Assembly: GCF_000519045.1 (NCBI RefSeq)
Contig: NZ_KI912532.1
Coordinates: forward strand, 186,001 to 250,000
Source of the DNA: Dechloromonas agitata is5
GTDB lineage: Bacteria > Pseudomonadota > Gammaproteobacteria > Burkholderiales > Rhodocyclaceae
Direction: 5' to 3'
Length of the DNA: 64,000 bases
Shown here: in pieces, positions 1-8,004 of the stretch
How positions within the stretch are numbered: position 1 is the first letter of the stretch
Layout of the letters: every line of letters starts with the position of its first letter
Translations under genes and position numbers: made by a program
Notes under the pieces: generated by a model
Told to the model about the DNA's origin: nothing
Databases searched by the model: none
Seen by the model: the letters and a program-made list of their open reading frames with translations, nothing else

Positions 1-746
1 TCTTCCGGACGATTGGAGTCGATCAGGACGCTCACCCGGCGATTCCTCGCCCTGCCCTCAGGCGTCGTATTGGTATCGACCGGCCGCGTTTCGCCGTAGC
101 CGATTGCCGTCAGTCTTTCCGCCCCGACCCCGCCATCATTGAACAGGCGCAACACGGTGGTCGCCCGCATGGCGGACAACTCCCAGTTAGAGGGGAATTG
201 CGGCGTTGCGATCGGAACGTTGTCGGTGTGCCCTTCGATGGTGATCGGAAAATCCGATGCCGCGAGAACCTGCGCAATGGCCAGCATGGCACTCATCGAA
301 GCCGGCTCCAGCTTGGCCTGACCGGCTGGAAAGAGGACGCTGTCGTTGATTTCAATCGTTACGCCGCGACTGGTTTCGAGCAGTTTGACCTTGCCCTGGG
401 CAATCAAGGGTTGCAGCGCATTCTTGATGTCGTCAGCCATGTTCTTCATTTTCTGGCGCTGCTCGACCTTCTTCTGGTCGACTGCTTTATCCGGTTTGGC
501 CACCGGCTTGACCGGCAGCAGCGGCGCCCCCTGGATCACTGCAATCGGCTGACCGCCCGGCTGGGCAGTCGTATTCTTGAAGGCGTTGACCAGGGAATTG
601 GAAAGCACCTTGTACTTCCCCTCGTTGACCGACGAGATGGCATACATCACGACAAAAAACGCGAACAGCAGCGTGATGAAATCGGCGTAGGAAACCAGCC
701 AGCGTTCGTGGTTCTCGTGCTCTTCCTCGCGACGCCGCCGGGCCAT
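1..746 (-). CDS. motD: Flagellar stator protein MotD (MotB family), 3' end cut by window edge
   Basis: Peptidoglycan-anchored stator subunit that pairs with MotC to form a proton channel driving flagellar rotation. About 248 codons are visible. The N-terminus is basic and followed by one membrane span (residues ~18-38) carrying the channel aspartate Asp22 in SYADFITLLFAFF. The periplasmic part shows the OmpA/MotB peptidoglycan-binding fold, with the motifs IEGHTDNVP, NWELSAMRA and GYGETRPV. The start ATG (746-744) shares one base with the motC stop (TGATG), so translation is coupled. The order fliA-motC-motD is the Pseudomonas arrangement, which favours MotD over MotB; a true motB lies at 26111-27058. 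Confidence 0.93.
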   Translation of the reverse strand, partial: MARRRREEEHENHERWLVSYADFITLLFAFFVVMYAISSVNEGKYKVLSNSLVNAFKNTTAQPGGQPIAVIQGAPLLPVKPVAKPDKAVDQKKVEQRQKMKNMADDIKNALQPLIAQGKVKLLETSRGVTIEINDSVLFPAGQAKLEPASMSAMLAIAQVLAASDFPITIEGHTDNVPIATPQFPSNWELSAMRATTVLRLFNDGGVGAERLTAIGYGETRPVDTNTTPEGRARNRRVSVLIDSNRPE

Positions 747-1486
747 CAGTGCAGATAGCCCTTGAGACGGGCTTCGATGATGCGCGGGTTGTCGCCGACA
801 GCGATACCGACCAGGCCGTCGATCAACATCTCCCGGGTCGACACCATGCGCCCGATGTAATACTTCAGTTTGCCGGCGATCGGCAGATAAACCAGGTTGG
901 CCAGCCCGACCCCGTAGATGGTGGCGACGAAGGCAACGGCAATGCCCGCCCCCAGCTTGGTAGGATCGGACAGGTTTTCCATGACGTGAATGAGCCCCAT
1001 CACCGCACCGAGAATGCCGATGGTCGGCGAATAGCCGCCGGCCGATTCCCAGATCTTGGCCGATTGCCGCCATTCATCCTCAAAGGTGTTGATCTCGACT
1101 TCGAGCAATTCGCGGATGCGTTCGGGGTCGGCACCATCGACCAACAGTTGCAGGCCCCGCTTGGTAAATTCGTCCTTGACGCGCGGCATCTGGTTCTCCA
1201 GCGCGAGCAACCCTTCCCGCCGGGACAACTGGCTCCAGACTAGAATCTGTTCGATCAGGCGCTTCTGCTCGATGACCGGCGGCACCCACACCCACTTCGC
1301 CATCACGATGCCGCGGCGAAAGACATGGACCGGGCTTTGCAGCAGCACCGCGCCCAGGGTCCCCCCCAGCACGATCAGCAGGGCGGTCGGCTGGACCAGC
1401 GAGCCGACATGGCCGCCCTCCAGAATCTGCCCGCCAATGATCGCCACCAGACCAATCGCCAGGCCAGCCAGGCTGATCTTATCCAC
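746..1486 (-). CDS. motC: Flagellar stator protein MotC (MotA family)
   Basis: Inner-membrane stator subunit of 246 aa that partners MotD. It begins with a membrane span (residues ~4-24, LAGLAIGLVAIIGGQ) and a second (~32-50), followed by a long cytoplasmic region with charged residues that contact FliG. The last two spans lie near residues 145-200 (YSPTIGILGAVMGLIHVME, then IAVAFVATIYGVGLANLVY), as in all MotA/PomA proteins. Its 5' end overlaps the fliA stop by 8 bp. The short length and position right after fliA match the secondary MotC type rather than MotA, which is at 27086-27943. Confidence 0.93.
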   Translation of the reverse strand: MDKISLAGLAIGLVAIIGGQILEGGHVGSLVQPTALLIVLGGTLGAVLLQSPVHVFRRGIVMAKWVWVPPVIEQKRLIEQILVWSQLSRREGLLALENQMPRVKDEFTKRGLQLLVDGADPERIRELLEVEINTFEDEWRQSAKIWESAGGYSPTIGILGAVMGLIHVMENLSDPTKLGAGIAVAFVATIYGVGLANLVYLPIAGKLKYYIGRMVSTREMLIDGLVGIAVGDNPRIIEARLKGYLH

Positions 1487-2231
1487 GCGCCGTCTCCTTG
1501 CGCCGCTTGGCCGCCTTTGGCACCTCGCCGGTGATTTTCGCCCGCAGGCGTGAGATCGCCTGGCTGTGCAACTGGCAGACGCGCGATTCGGTCACACCCA
1601 TCACTTCGCCGATTTCGCGCAAATTGAGATCCTGTTCGTAGTACAATGCCATCATCAGCCGCTCGCGCTCCGGCAACTGGCCGATGGCAGTGACCAACAT
1701 GGCCTTGATGCCCTGATCCTCCAGAATAGCGGCAGGATCGGCGTCGTTATCGGTGAAATGGCGCTCCAGGTAATCCTCGTCGCCATCGCCGGTAAAATCC
1801 TCAAGATAGACCAGCTGGTGCCCGCGGGCATCCTGCAGCGTCTTTTGGTAATCACCAAGCGACATACCCAACGCGTCGGCCAATTCCCGCTCCGAGGGGG
1901 CACGGCCATGTGCATGTTCAAGCTGGTTGATGGCCGCCTCGATACGGCGCAGTTCGCGCCGCAAGTTGCGAGGCAACCAGTCGTTCTCGCGCAGGCCGTC
2001 GAGAATGGCGCCGCGCACCCGCTGCGTGGCATAGGTTTCGAACTGGGCGCCGAAACCCTCCTGATAGCGGTCGATGGCGTCGAGCAGCCCGATCATCCCG
2101 TTCTGGACCAGATCGTCGAACTGAACGCTGGGTGGCAGGCGGGCCATCAGGTGATAGGCGATACGCTTCACCAGCGGCACGTAGCGCTGAACCAACTGTT
2201 CCCTGTTTGGCTGCCCGGCAGCGGTATACAT
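1479..2231 (-). CDS. fliA: Flagellar sigma factor FliA (sigma-28)
   Basis: RNA polymerase sigma factor that turns on late flagellar and chemotaxis genes. The 250-aa product has region 2 (YVPLVKRIAYHLMARLPP, then FDDLVQNGMIGLLDAID, residues ~15-65), region 3 (APSERELADALGMS) and a C-terminal region 4 helix-turn-helix (NLREIGEVMGVTESRVCQLH). A longer reading frame runs upstream to 2330, but the ATG at 2231 is preferred: it overlaps the fleN stop as TGATG, and the upstream part lies inside fleN and is not sigma-like. It belongs to the flhB-to-motD operon and would be held by FlgM, which is not in this window. Confidence 0.95.
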   Translation of the reverse strand: MYTAAGQPNREQLVQRYVPLVKRIAYHLMARLPPSVQFDDLVQNGMIGLLDAIDRYQEGFGAQFETYATQRVRGAILDGLRENDWLPRNLRRELRRIEAAINQLEHAHGRAPSERELADALGMSLGDYQKTLQDARGHQLVYLEDFTGDGDEDYLERHFTDNDADPAAILEDQGIKAMLVTAIGQLPERERLMMALYYEQDLNLREIGEVMGVTESRVCQLHSQAISRLRAKITGEVPKAAKRRKETARG

Positions 2232-3121
2232 CAGGCTCGTAATGCGTGGGGAGTTATACGTTGGCTCAAGTGTAACAGTTGCTGCATGAATTGCTCGACC
2301 CCGGCCGCCTCGCTGTCGCTGCGCTGCCAATAGAGCATGTCCGAGGCAATGTCGCGGAAGGCCGCCGCCGATGGTGAATCAGGCGCCTGCAGCAACACCG
2401 GGCGCCCCAGCTGGACGGCCTGGCGCAGGGATTCGTCAAGGGGTACCGCGCCGGCGTAGTCGAGGCGGGCAATACCGCGCTGCGCTGCAACCTGGGCGAT
2501 GTTCTCGTAGATCGAACGAGCATCCGGCTGGCTGCGCACCTTGTTCACCAGAATGCGGAAATGCTTGCGGGCAAAGGCATGGCTGACCTTCTTGATCAGC
2601 GCATAGGCCTCGGTGATCGAGGCGCTGCTGCCGGAGAGGACAACCACGGCCTCCTGGGCGGCAAGGCCGAAGGGAGAAAAACCATGCGGATGGGCCGTGC
2701 TGGCGTCAACCAGAATGACATCGACCGGCCGGTCCAGGCCGGACATCGCATCGAGCAGGGTTTGCTGCTGGTGCAGGGAAAGCCGCCCCAGCTTCTTGAC
2801 AGCACGTGCCGCCGGCAACACCCGCAGGCCGCGCATCGGCTGCAGCAGAACCAGGGAGAGTGCCGTTTCACGCTGCACAACATTGAGCAGATCGCCACGC
2901 GCAACCAGGCCAAAGGTCGTCGCAATATCGTCGCCCGGTGGATGCTCGTCGATGATCAGGACTTCCTTGCCCAGGCGAGCCATGGCAACGCCGATGTTGG
3001 CCACGGCCACACTGCGCCCCACGCCTTCGCATCCGGCAACGAAGGTAACGACCTGCAGTTGCTGGCCACCGCCCAACAGGCGCCGCAGTCCGGCGGCCTG
3101 GTCGACGCGGAAATCAGCCAC
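2231..3121 (-). CDS. fleN: FleN/FlhG, MinD-like flagellar number regulator with degenerate Walker A
   Basis: Relative of the MinD/ParA ATPases that limits flagellar number, partners FlhF and often restrains the FleQ-type activator; 296 aa. The N-terminus carries DQAAGLR (residues ~7-13), the DQAxxLR helix known to stimulate FlhF GTPase activity. The nucleotide loop reads VAGCEGVGRS where the family usually has KGGVGKT, so both conserved lysines are missing. The switch region VDVILVDAST and the C-terminal helices are otherwise MinD-like. It overlaps flhF by 8 bp and fliA by one base, so it is translationally coupled in the operon. Identity rests on position and fold; ATP binding is doubtful. 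Confidence 0.88.
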   Translation of the reverse strand: MADFRVDQAAGLRRLLGGGQQLQVVTFVAGCEGVGRSVAVANIGVAMARLGKEVLIIDEHPPGDDIATTFGLVARGDLLNVVQRETALSLVLLQPMRGLRVLPAARAVKKLGRLSLHQQQTLLDAMSGLDRPVDVILVDASTAHPHGFSPFGLAAQEAVVVLSGSSASITEAYALIKKVSHAFARKHFRILVNKVRSQPDARSIYENIAQVAAQRGIARLDYAGAVPLDESLRQAVQLGRPVLLQAPDSPSAAAFRDIASDMLYWQRSDSEAAGVEQFMQQLLHLSQRITPHALRA

Positions 3122-4610
3122 GACGACCTCCGACCGCCATCATCCCGGCGTTCGCCATCAGCATGCCCGGTTCGATACCGTCGTATTTGTGCGGCGAACT
3201 CTCCGGCACATCCTTGAAGGCACGATGCAGCAGATAGCTGCGGTTGGGCAGGTGCAGGTCTTCCGGTACACGCTGGCCGTTCGAGACATAAAGCAGGCGA
3301 AGGCGGTGGCGCATGATCACGTCGAGGGCAGTCGCCAGGCTCGCCGCTTCGTCGATCTTGGTCAGGATGCAACCGGCCAGAGATTCGCCGGCGTAGGCCC
3401 GCACCACGTCATCCAGGGTATCGCCCCGTGCGGTGGAGTTGAGCAGCAGCAGGCGCTGCACATCGCAGCCGGCCAGCATGTCGGTCAACTCCGGAACCAG
3501 CTTGTCTTTCTGGCTCATGCCCATGGTGTCAATCAGGACCATGTGCTTGTGCTGCAACTCGCTGAGGGTCTGACGCAACTCGACGGCATCCTTCACCAGA
3601 TGCACGGAAACGCCGAGGATGCGACCGTAGATGCGCAGTTGCTCATGGGCACCGATCCGGTAGCCGTCCGTCGTCACCAGCGCGACCTTGCTCGGCCCGT
3701 GACGCAGGACGCAACGTGCCGCCAGTTTGGCGGTGGTGGTCGTCTTGCCAACGCCCGTAGGCCCGACCAGCGCATAAACACCGCCGCGGTCGACGATGTC
3801 GTCTTCGTTGCCGATGGTCAGCAGGGAGCGGTCCGCCGCCCCTTTTACCCAGGCCATCGCTTCGATCGTGCTCATATCCTGCGGCAGTTCAGTCAGCAAG
3901 TCACGGGCGAACTGCGGCGAAAAGCCAGCATCCAGCATCTGGCGCAGGATGTCGGTCTTGACCGGCTCGGAACGCGCCACCTCGCCCCAGGCAAAGCCGG
4001 CCAGATGTTGCTCGACGATCTTGCGCAGGGAGCGGATTTCTTCCATGACCGCCAGCGGCACCACTTCCGCCTCGGTACGACGCGCCGCCGACGGCGGGGA
4101 GGCCGAGGCTGGCTGCTGGGTCGGTTCCGCGGCAGGCGTCACGCGCGGCGGGACCGGCGTTTGCGCCGGGCGATTCAGATCCAGGTTACGCAGGGCGCCG
4201 TTCTTGGGAATACCGGCATTGACCGTGGCGGCAGCTTTCGCGGGGATCGCGTGATTGACTGCCGGGCGTTGCATGGTCGGCGCCGGCGGTACGGCATTTT
4301 GCGGCATGGGCTGTGAAATGCGCGCCCGCGCCGAATTCAGCACGACGCGATAATCGTCATCACTATCCACCAACGGCGCGCGCGACGCCGGCTGGGCAGC
4401 AGCCGGGGGGAAGGACTGACGAGGCGCCGACGCGCTTTCGGCAACCGGGGTCGGCACGATCATGGCCATGTCGCGGGCGGCGACGGCCATGATCTCCACG
4501 CCACCGGGCACGCCCCGGTTGGAGAGGATGATCGCGTCGTTGCCCAGTGTCTCCTTGACCTTCCTCAAGGCATCCCTGGCATTGGCAGCGATGAATTTTC
4601 TGACGTTCAT
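3114..4610 (-). CDS. flhF: Flagellar biosynthesis GTPase FlhF
   Basis: SRP-type GTPase that places the flagellum, usually at a cell pole; 498 aa. The N-terminal B domain (MNVRKFIAANARDALRKVKE) is followed by a low-complexity Pro/Ala-rich linker (~residues 75-165), the N domain, and the G domain from ~residue 260. Visible G motifs are G1 GPTGVGKTTTTAK, G2-G3 region LVTTDGYRIGAHEQL and LIDTMGMS, and G4 TKID. The ATG overlaps the flhA stop by 4 bp, and its Shine-Dalgarno sequence GGAGG lies inside flhA codons. It acts with FleN, encoded immediately downstream. Confidence 0.96.
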   Translation of the reverse strand: MNVRKFIAANARDALRKVKETLGNDAIILSNRGVPGGVEIMAVAARDMAMIVPTPVAESASAPRQSFPPAAAQPASRAPLVDSDDDYRVVLNSARARISQPMPQNAVPPAPTMQRPAVNHAIPAKAAATVNAGIPKNGALRNLDLNRPAQTPVPPRVTPAAEPTQQPASASPPSAARRTEAEVVPLAVMEEIRSLRKIVEQHLAGFAWGEVARSEPVKTDILRQMLDAGFSPQFARDLLTELPQDMSTIEAMAWVKGAADRSLLTIGNEDDIVDRGGVYALVGPTGVGKTTTTAKLAARCVLRHGPSKVALVTTDGYRIGAHEQLRIYGRILGVSVHLVKDAVELRQTLSELQHKHMVLIDTMGMSQKDKLVPELTDMLAGCDVQRLLLLNSTARGDTLDDVVRAYAGESLAGCILTKIDEAASLATALDVIMRHRLRLLYVSNGQRVPEDLHLPNRSYLLHRAFKDVPESSPHKYDGIEPGMLMANAGMMAVGGRRG

Positions 4611-6691
4611 GTTTTACCTCCGATGATCGAGGTCACCTTGATGATTCGGGCTTCCGGCACTTCGGTGTGGGAAAGCACTTTGAGTTGAGGAACGGTTCGC
4701 CGCAGGAAGCGCGACAGGAGCAGGCGCAGGCTGGCTGGCACGAGCAGCACGGCGGGCAGGCCGAGGCTTTCCTGGCGCTGCGCGGCAGCGGCGGTTTCGC
4801 GGATCAGCGTATCGGCCAGACCGGGCTCGAAGCTGGTGTTTTCGGAGCCGCCGGCAACCGCTTGCGCGAGCAGGCGCTCCAGCGTCGGGTCAAGCGACAT
4901 GACCTGCATCTCGCCATTGCCGGGGAAGAGCTGCTGGACGATGGCCCGGCCGAGGGCGACACGCACCTGCGTCGCCAGATCGTCGGCATTCTGCGTGCGC
5001 GTCGCATGATCGGCCACCGTCTCGATGATGGTACGCATGTCGCGGATATGAACACCTTCTTCCAGCATGGCCTGCAGAACCTTCTGCAGGGTACCGAGCG
5101 GCAGCACCTTGGGCACCAGATCCTCAACCAGCTTCGGCATTTCCTTGGCCAGGTGATCGAGCAACTGCTGCACCTCCTGGCGGCCGAGCAGTTCGGCGGC
5201 GTGGGTCAGGATCAGGTGATTGAGATGGGTTGCCACGACGGTCGAGGCATCGACCACCGTATAACCGTAGGCCTGGGCCTGGTCGCGCTGGCCGGCATCG
5301 ATCCAGGTCGCCGGCAGGCCGAAGGCCGGATCCGTGGTATTGGTGCCATTGAGCGTACCGGCCACGCGACCGGGATTGATCGCCAGATACTGACCGGCAA
5401 AGGCTTCACCCTGACCGATTTCGACCCCCTTGAGCAGGATGCGGTAGGCGTTTGGTTTGAGCTCCAGGTTGTCCCGGATATGCACCGGCGAGACGAGGAA
5501 GCCGACCTCCTGGGCAAATTTCTTGCGGATGCCGCGGATACGGCGCAGCAGCTCGCCGTCCTGAGACTTGTCGACCAGCGGGATCAGGCGGTAGCCGACT
5601 TCCAGGCCGAGCACGTCGAGCGGCGCGACATCGTTCCAGCTCGCCTCGAGGGCCTCCTGCACGGGGGGCGGCGCTACGGGAACCGGGGTTTCGACGACAC
5701 GCCTCTCACGCTGCGTCATGTTCCAGGCGAACCAGGCGAGGGCCGAGGAAAGGAGCAGGAAGACCAGGTTCGGCATGCCCGGGATCATGCCGAGGAAACC
5801 GACGATGGCGGCCGTGATGCCGATTGCCTTGGGATTCCGGAACATCTGGCCCATCACCTGCTGGCCGATGTCGCGATCGTCGGAGACACGGGTCACCACC
5901 ATGCCGGCCGCAATCGAGATGATCAGTCCGGGAATCTGGGCGACCAGACCGTCACCGATGGTCAGCAGTGTGTATACCTTGGCGGCCTGGGCCAGTTCCA
6001 TGTTGTGCTGGAGCACACCAACGATCAGGCCGCCCACGACGTTGAGCAGCATGATGATGATGCCAGCCACCGCATCACCCCGGACGAACTTGGAGGCACC
6101 GTCCATCGAGCCGAAGAATTCCGATTCGCGGGAGATGTCCGAACGCCGCTTGCGGGCTTCTTCCTCGCCAATCAAGCCGGCATTGAGGTCGGCATCGATG
6201 GCCATCTGCTTGCCGGGCATCGCGTCCAGCGTGAAGCGGGCCGAGACTTCCGCCACCCGGCCGGCACCCTTGGTGATGACCACGAAGTTGATGACCACCA
6301 GGATCATGAAGACGATGATACCGACGGCGAAGTTACCGCCGACCAGGAAGTGGCCGAAAGCCTCGATCACCTTGCCGGCTGCGTCCGGACCGCTATGTCC
6401 TTCGAGCATGACCACCCGGGTCGATGCCACGTTGAGTGACAGACGAAGCAGCGTCGTGACCAGAAGAACAGTCGGGAACACCGAAAAATCGAGTGTCTTC
6501 TGGGTATTGACCGCAACGAGCAGAACCAGCACCGAGATGGCGATATTGAAGGTGAAGAAGACATCCAGCACGAAAGCCGGAAGCGGCAACACCATCATCG
6601 CCAGAATCATCAGGATGAGAACGGGCGCCGCCAGCTGCGTCACATTCAGCCGTCCCAGGAAATTCTGCATGCTCATCGACGAGGCGGCCAT
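4607..6691 (-). CDS. flhA: Flagellar type III export gate protein FlhA
   Basis: Export gate membrane protein of 694 aa, a normal family length. Eight membrane spans fill the N-terminal half (first near residues 18-40). The conserved cytoplasmic FHIPEP loop is clear: VSARFTLDAMPGKQMAIDAD and the GLIGEEEARKRR segment. The C-terminal cytoplasmic domain (~residues 350-694) receives export chaperones and substrates. It sits between flhB (abutting, no gap) and flhF (4-bp overlap), so one polycistronic message is expected. Confidence 0.97.
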   Translation of the reverse strand: MAASSMSMQNFLGRLNVTQLAAPVLILMILAMMVLPLPAFVLDVFFTFNIAISVLVLLVAVNTQKTLDFSVFPTVLLVTTLLRLSLNVASTRVVMLEGHSGPDAAGKVIEAFGHFLVGGNFAVGIIVFMILVVINFVVITKGAGRVAEVSARFTLDAMPGKQMAIDADLNAGLIGEEEARKRRSDISRESEFFGSMDGASKFVRGDAVAGIIIMLLNVVGGLIVGVLQHNMELAQAAKVYTLLTIGDGLVAQIPGLIISIAAGMVVTRVSDDRDIGQQVMGQMFRNPKAIGITAAIVGFLGMIPGMPNLVFLLLSSALAWFAWNMTQRERRVVETPVPVAPPPVQEALEASWNDVAPLDVLGLEVGYRLIPLVDKSQDGELLRRIRGIRKKFAQEVGFLVSPVHIRDNLELKPNAYRILLKGVEIGQGEAFAGQYLAINPGRVAGTLNGTNTTDPAFGLPATWIDAGQRDQAQAYGYTVVDASTVVATHLNHLILTHAAELLGRQEVQQLLDHLAKEMPKLVEDLVPKVLPLGTLQKVLQAMLEEGVHIRDMRTIIETVADHATRTQNADDLATQVRVALGRAIVQQLFPGNGEMQVMSLDPTLERLLAQAVAGGSENTSFEPGLADTLIRETAAAAQRQESLGLPAVLLVPASLRLLLSRFLRRTVPQLKVLSHTEVPEARIIKVTSIIGGKT

Positions 6692-7825
6692 TTACGCAGC
6701 CTCCGGAACAAGCTCGGGCGGCACCGGCAAGTCGCGCGGCGGCACCGGATAGACGCCACCCGCCTGGCGCCAGTTGGCCAACTGGTAGATATAAGCAAGA
6801 ACCTCCGCGACTGCGTTGTACAGGGCGGAGGGGATTTCGGCGTCGATTTCCGTATGCTTGTAGAGGGCTCGCGCCAGGGGTGGCGCCTCGAGTATCGGCA
6901 CAGCATGCTCGCCGGCCAGTTCGCGTATTTTCAGGGCAACCGCCCCGACCCCCTTGGCCACCACTTTCGGCGCCGCCATACCCGCTTGATAGGACAAAGC
7001 AACGGCATAGTGGGTCGGATTGGTCACCACCACGTTCGCCTGGGGTACCGCCGCCATCATCCGCTTGCGGGCAGCTTGCATCTGCAGGCTGCGGATGCGG
7101 CCCTTGACGTGCGGGTCGCCCATCATTTCCTTCATTTCCTGCTTGACCTCTTCCTTGGTCATCTTCAGCTTGTCAAAGTATTGCCAGAGCTGGAAGGGAA
7201 CATCGGCAGCGACGATGATGACCAGGGCGGCGACCAGGATCAGGAAGGAAAATGAAACCAGATGCCCGGCATGAGCCAGACCAACCTCAAGGGGTTCGCT
7301 GAGCAAGCCGAACAGCTCGTCGCGCTCCTTCCAGATCAGCAAGGCAGCAATTCCGCCGACCAGCACGGCCTTGAGCAGCGCTTTGACCAACTCCATCAGG
7401 CTGGACCAGGAGAACATCCGGCCGAAGCCGCTCAGGGGGTTCAGTCGTTTCAGGTCGGGAACCAGGGCCTTCGGCGAGAAAACCCAGGCGTTCAGGAAAA
7501 ACGGCGGCAGGATAGCCGCAACAAACATTACCGCCAGCAAGGGCGAGAAAGTTAGCAAGGCATCGCCGGAGAGTTCGGCCAGGCGAGGCAGCATCAGGGC
7601 GGGTTCGCGCATGACCGGCGCTTCAATGAGGAATCCCTTGCGCATGAGGGCCATCGAGCGCTGGACGAACCAGCCACCCATCATCCAGATCGTCGCTGCA
7701 GCAACCACCAGAACGAGAAATGTGCCGAGTTCACGGGAATGGGGGACCTGGCCTTGCTCGCGGGCCTGTTCGATTCGCCTGCCAGTAGGCTCTTCGGTTT
7801 TTTCGAGGTCGCTATCTTCCGCCAT
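6692..7825 (-). CDS. flhB: Flagellar export substrate-specificity switch protein FlhB
   Basis: Export gate component of 377 aa that switches from rod/hook to filament substrates. The N-terminus has the typical KTEEPTGRRIEQAREQGQ signature, followed by four membrane spans. The self-cleaving NPTH motif is present (VVVTNPTHYAVAL, near residue 267), so autocleavage between Asn and Pro should be normal. The C-terminal tail after the cleavage domain is longer than in enteric FlhB and rich in proline. It is the first gene of the flhBA-flhF-fleN-fliA-motCD operon. Confidence 0.96.
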   Translation of the reverse strand: MAEDSDLEKTEEPTGRRIEQAREQGQVPHSRELGTFLVLVVAAATIWMMGGWFVQRSMALMRKGFLIEAPVMREPALMLPRLAELSGDALLTFSPLLAVMFVAAILPPFFLNAWVFSPKALVPDLKRLNPLSGFGRMFSWSSLMELVKALLKAVLVGGIAALLIWKERDELFGLLSEPLEVGLAHAGHLVSFSFLILVAALVIIVAADVPFQLWQYFDKLKMTKEEVKQEMKEMMGDPHVKGRIRSLQMQAARKRMMAAVPQANVVVTNPTHYAVALSYQAGMAAPKVVAKGVGAVALKIRELAGEHAVPILEAPPLARALYKHTEIDAEIPSALYNAVAEVLAYIYQLANWRQAGGVYPVPPRDLPVPPELVPEAA

Positions 7826-7849
7826 GGCCGTTCAGTGTCTAGGTTACGG

Positions 7850-7885
7850 CCATTATAGGAAAAAACTAGAAAAATTAAATAGGTA
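7850..7885 (-). promoter_or_regulatory. Possible promoter of the flhB operon
   Basis: Upstream of flhB on the minus strand is an AT-rich stretch with a perfect TATAAT (7857-7852), about 27 bases before the ATG. The -35 region is only T-rich (TTTAAT) and poorly conserved. No GG-N10-GC sigma-54 element was seen. A sigma-70 or activator-dependent promoter is inferred. Confidence 0.4.
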
Positions 7886-7950
7886 CACCACCTTTTTTAG
7901 AATGTTTCTCAGATGCCGAACGCAAGCACATGACAACAGAGTAAACATCC

Positions 7951-7976
7951 AAAAACAAAGAAGGGGCCGAAGCCCC
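7951..7976 (-). terminator. Rho-independent terminator after cheA
   Basis: GGGGC-TTCG-GCCCC hairpin (7963-7976) followed on the minus strand by TTCTTTGTTTTT. It lies 28 bases beyond the cheA stop and closes the cheY-cheZ-cheA unit before the flhB promoter. Confidence 0.85.
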
Positions 7977-8004
7977 CTCTCAACTCGTTGACCTTAAACG
8001 GGAA

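Noticed and set aside
4667-6439. 590-codon plus-strand frame across flhA
   Set aside because: Antisense to a textbook FlhA; no domain and unlikely composition (His/Asp/Gly/Gln-rich).
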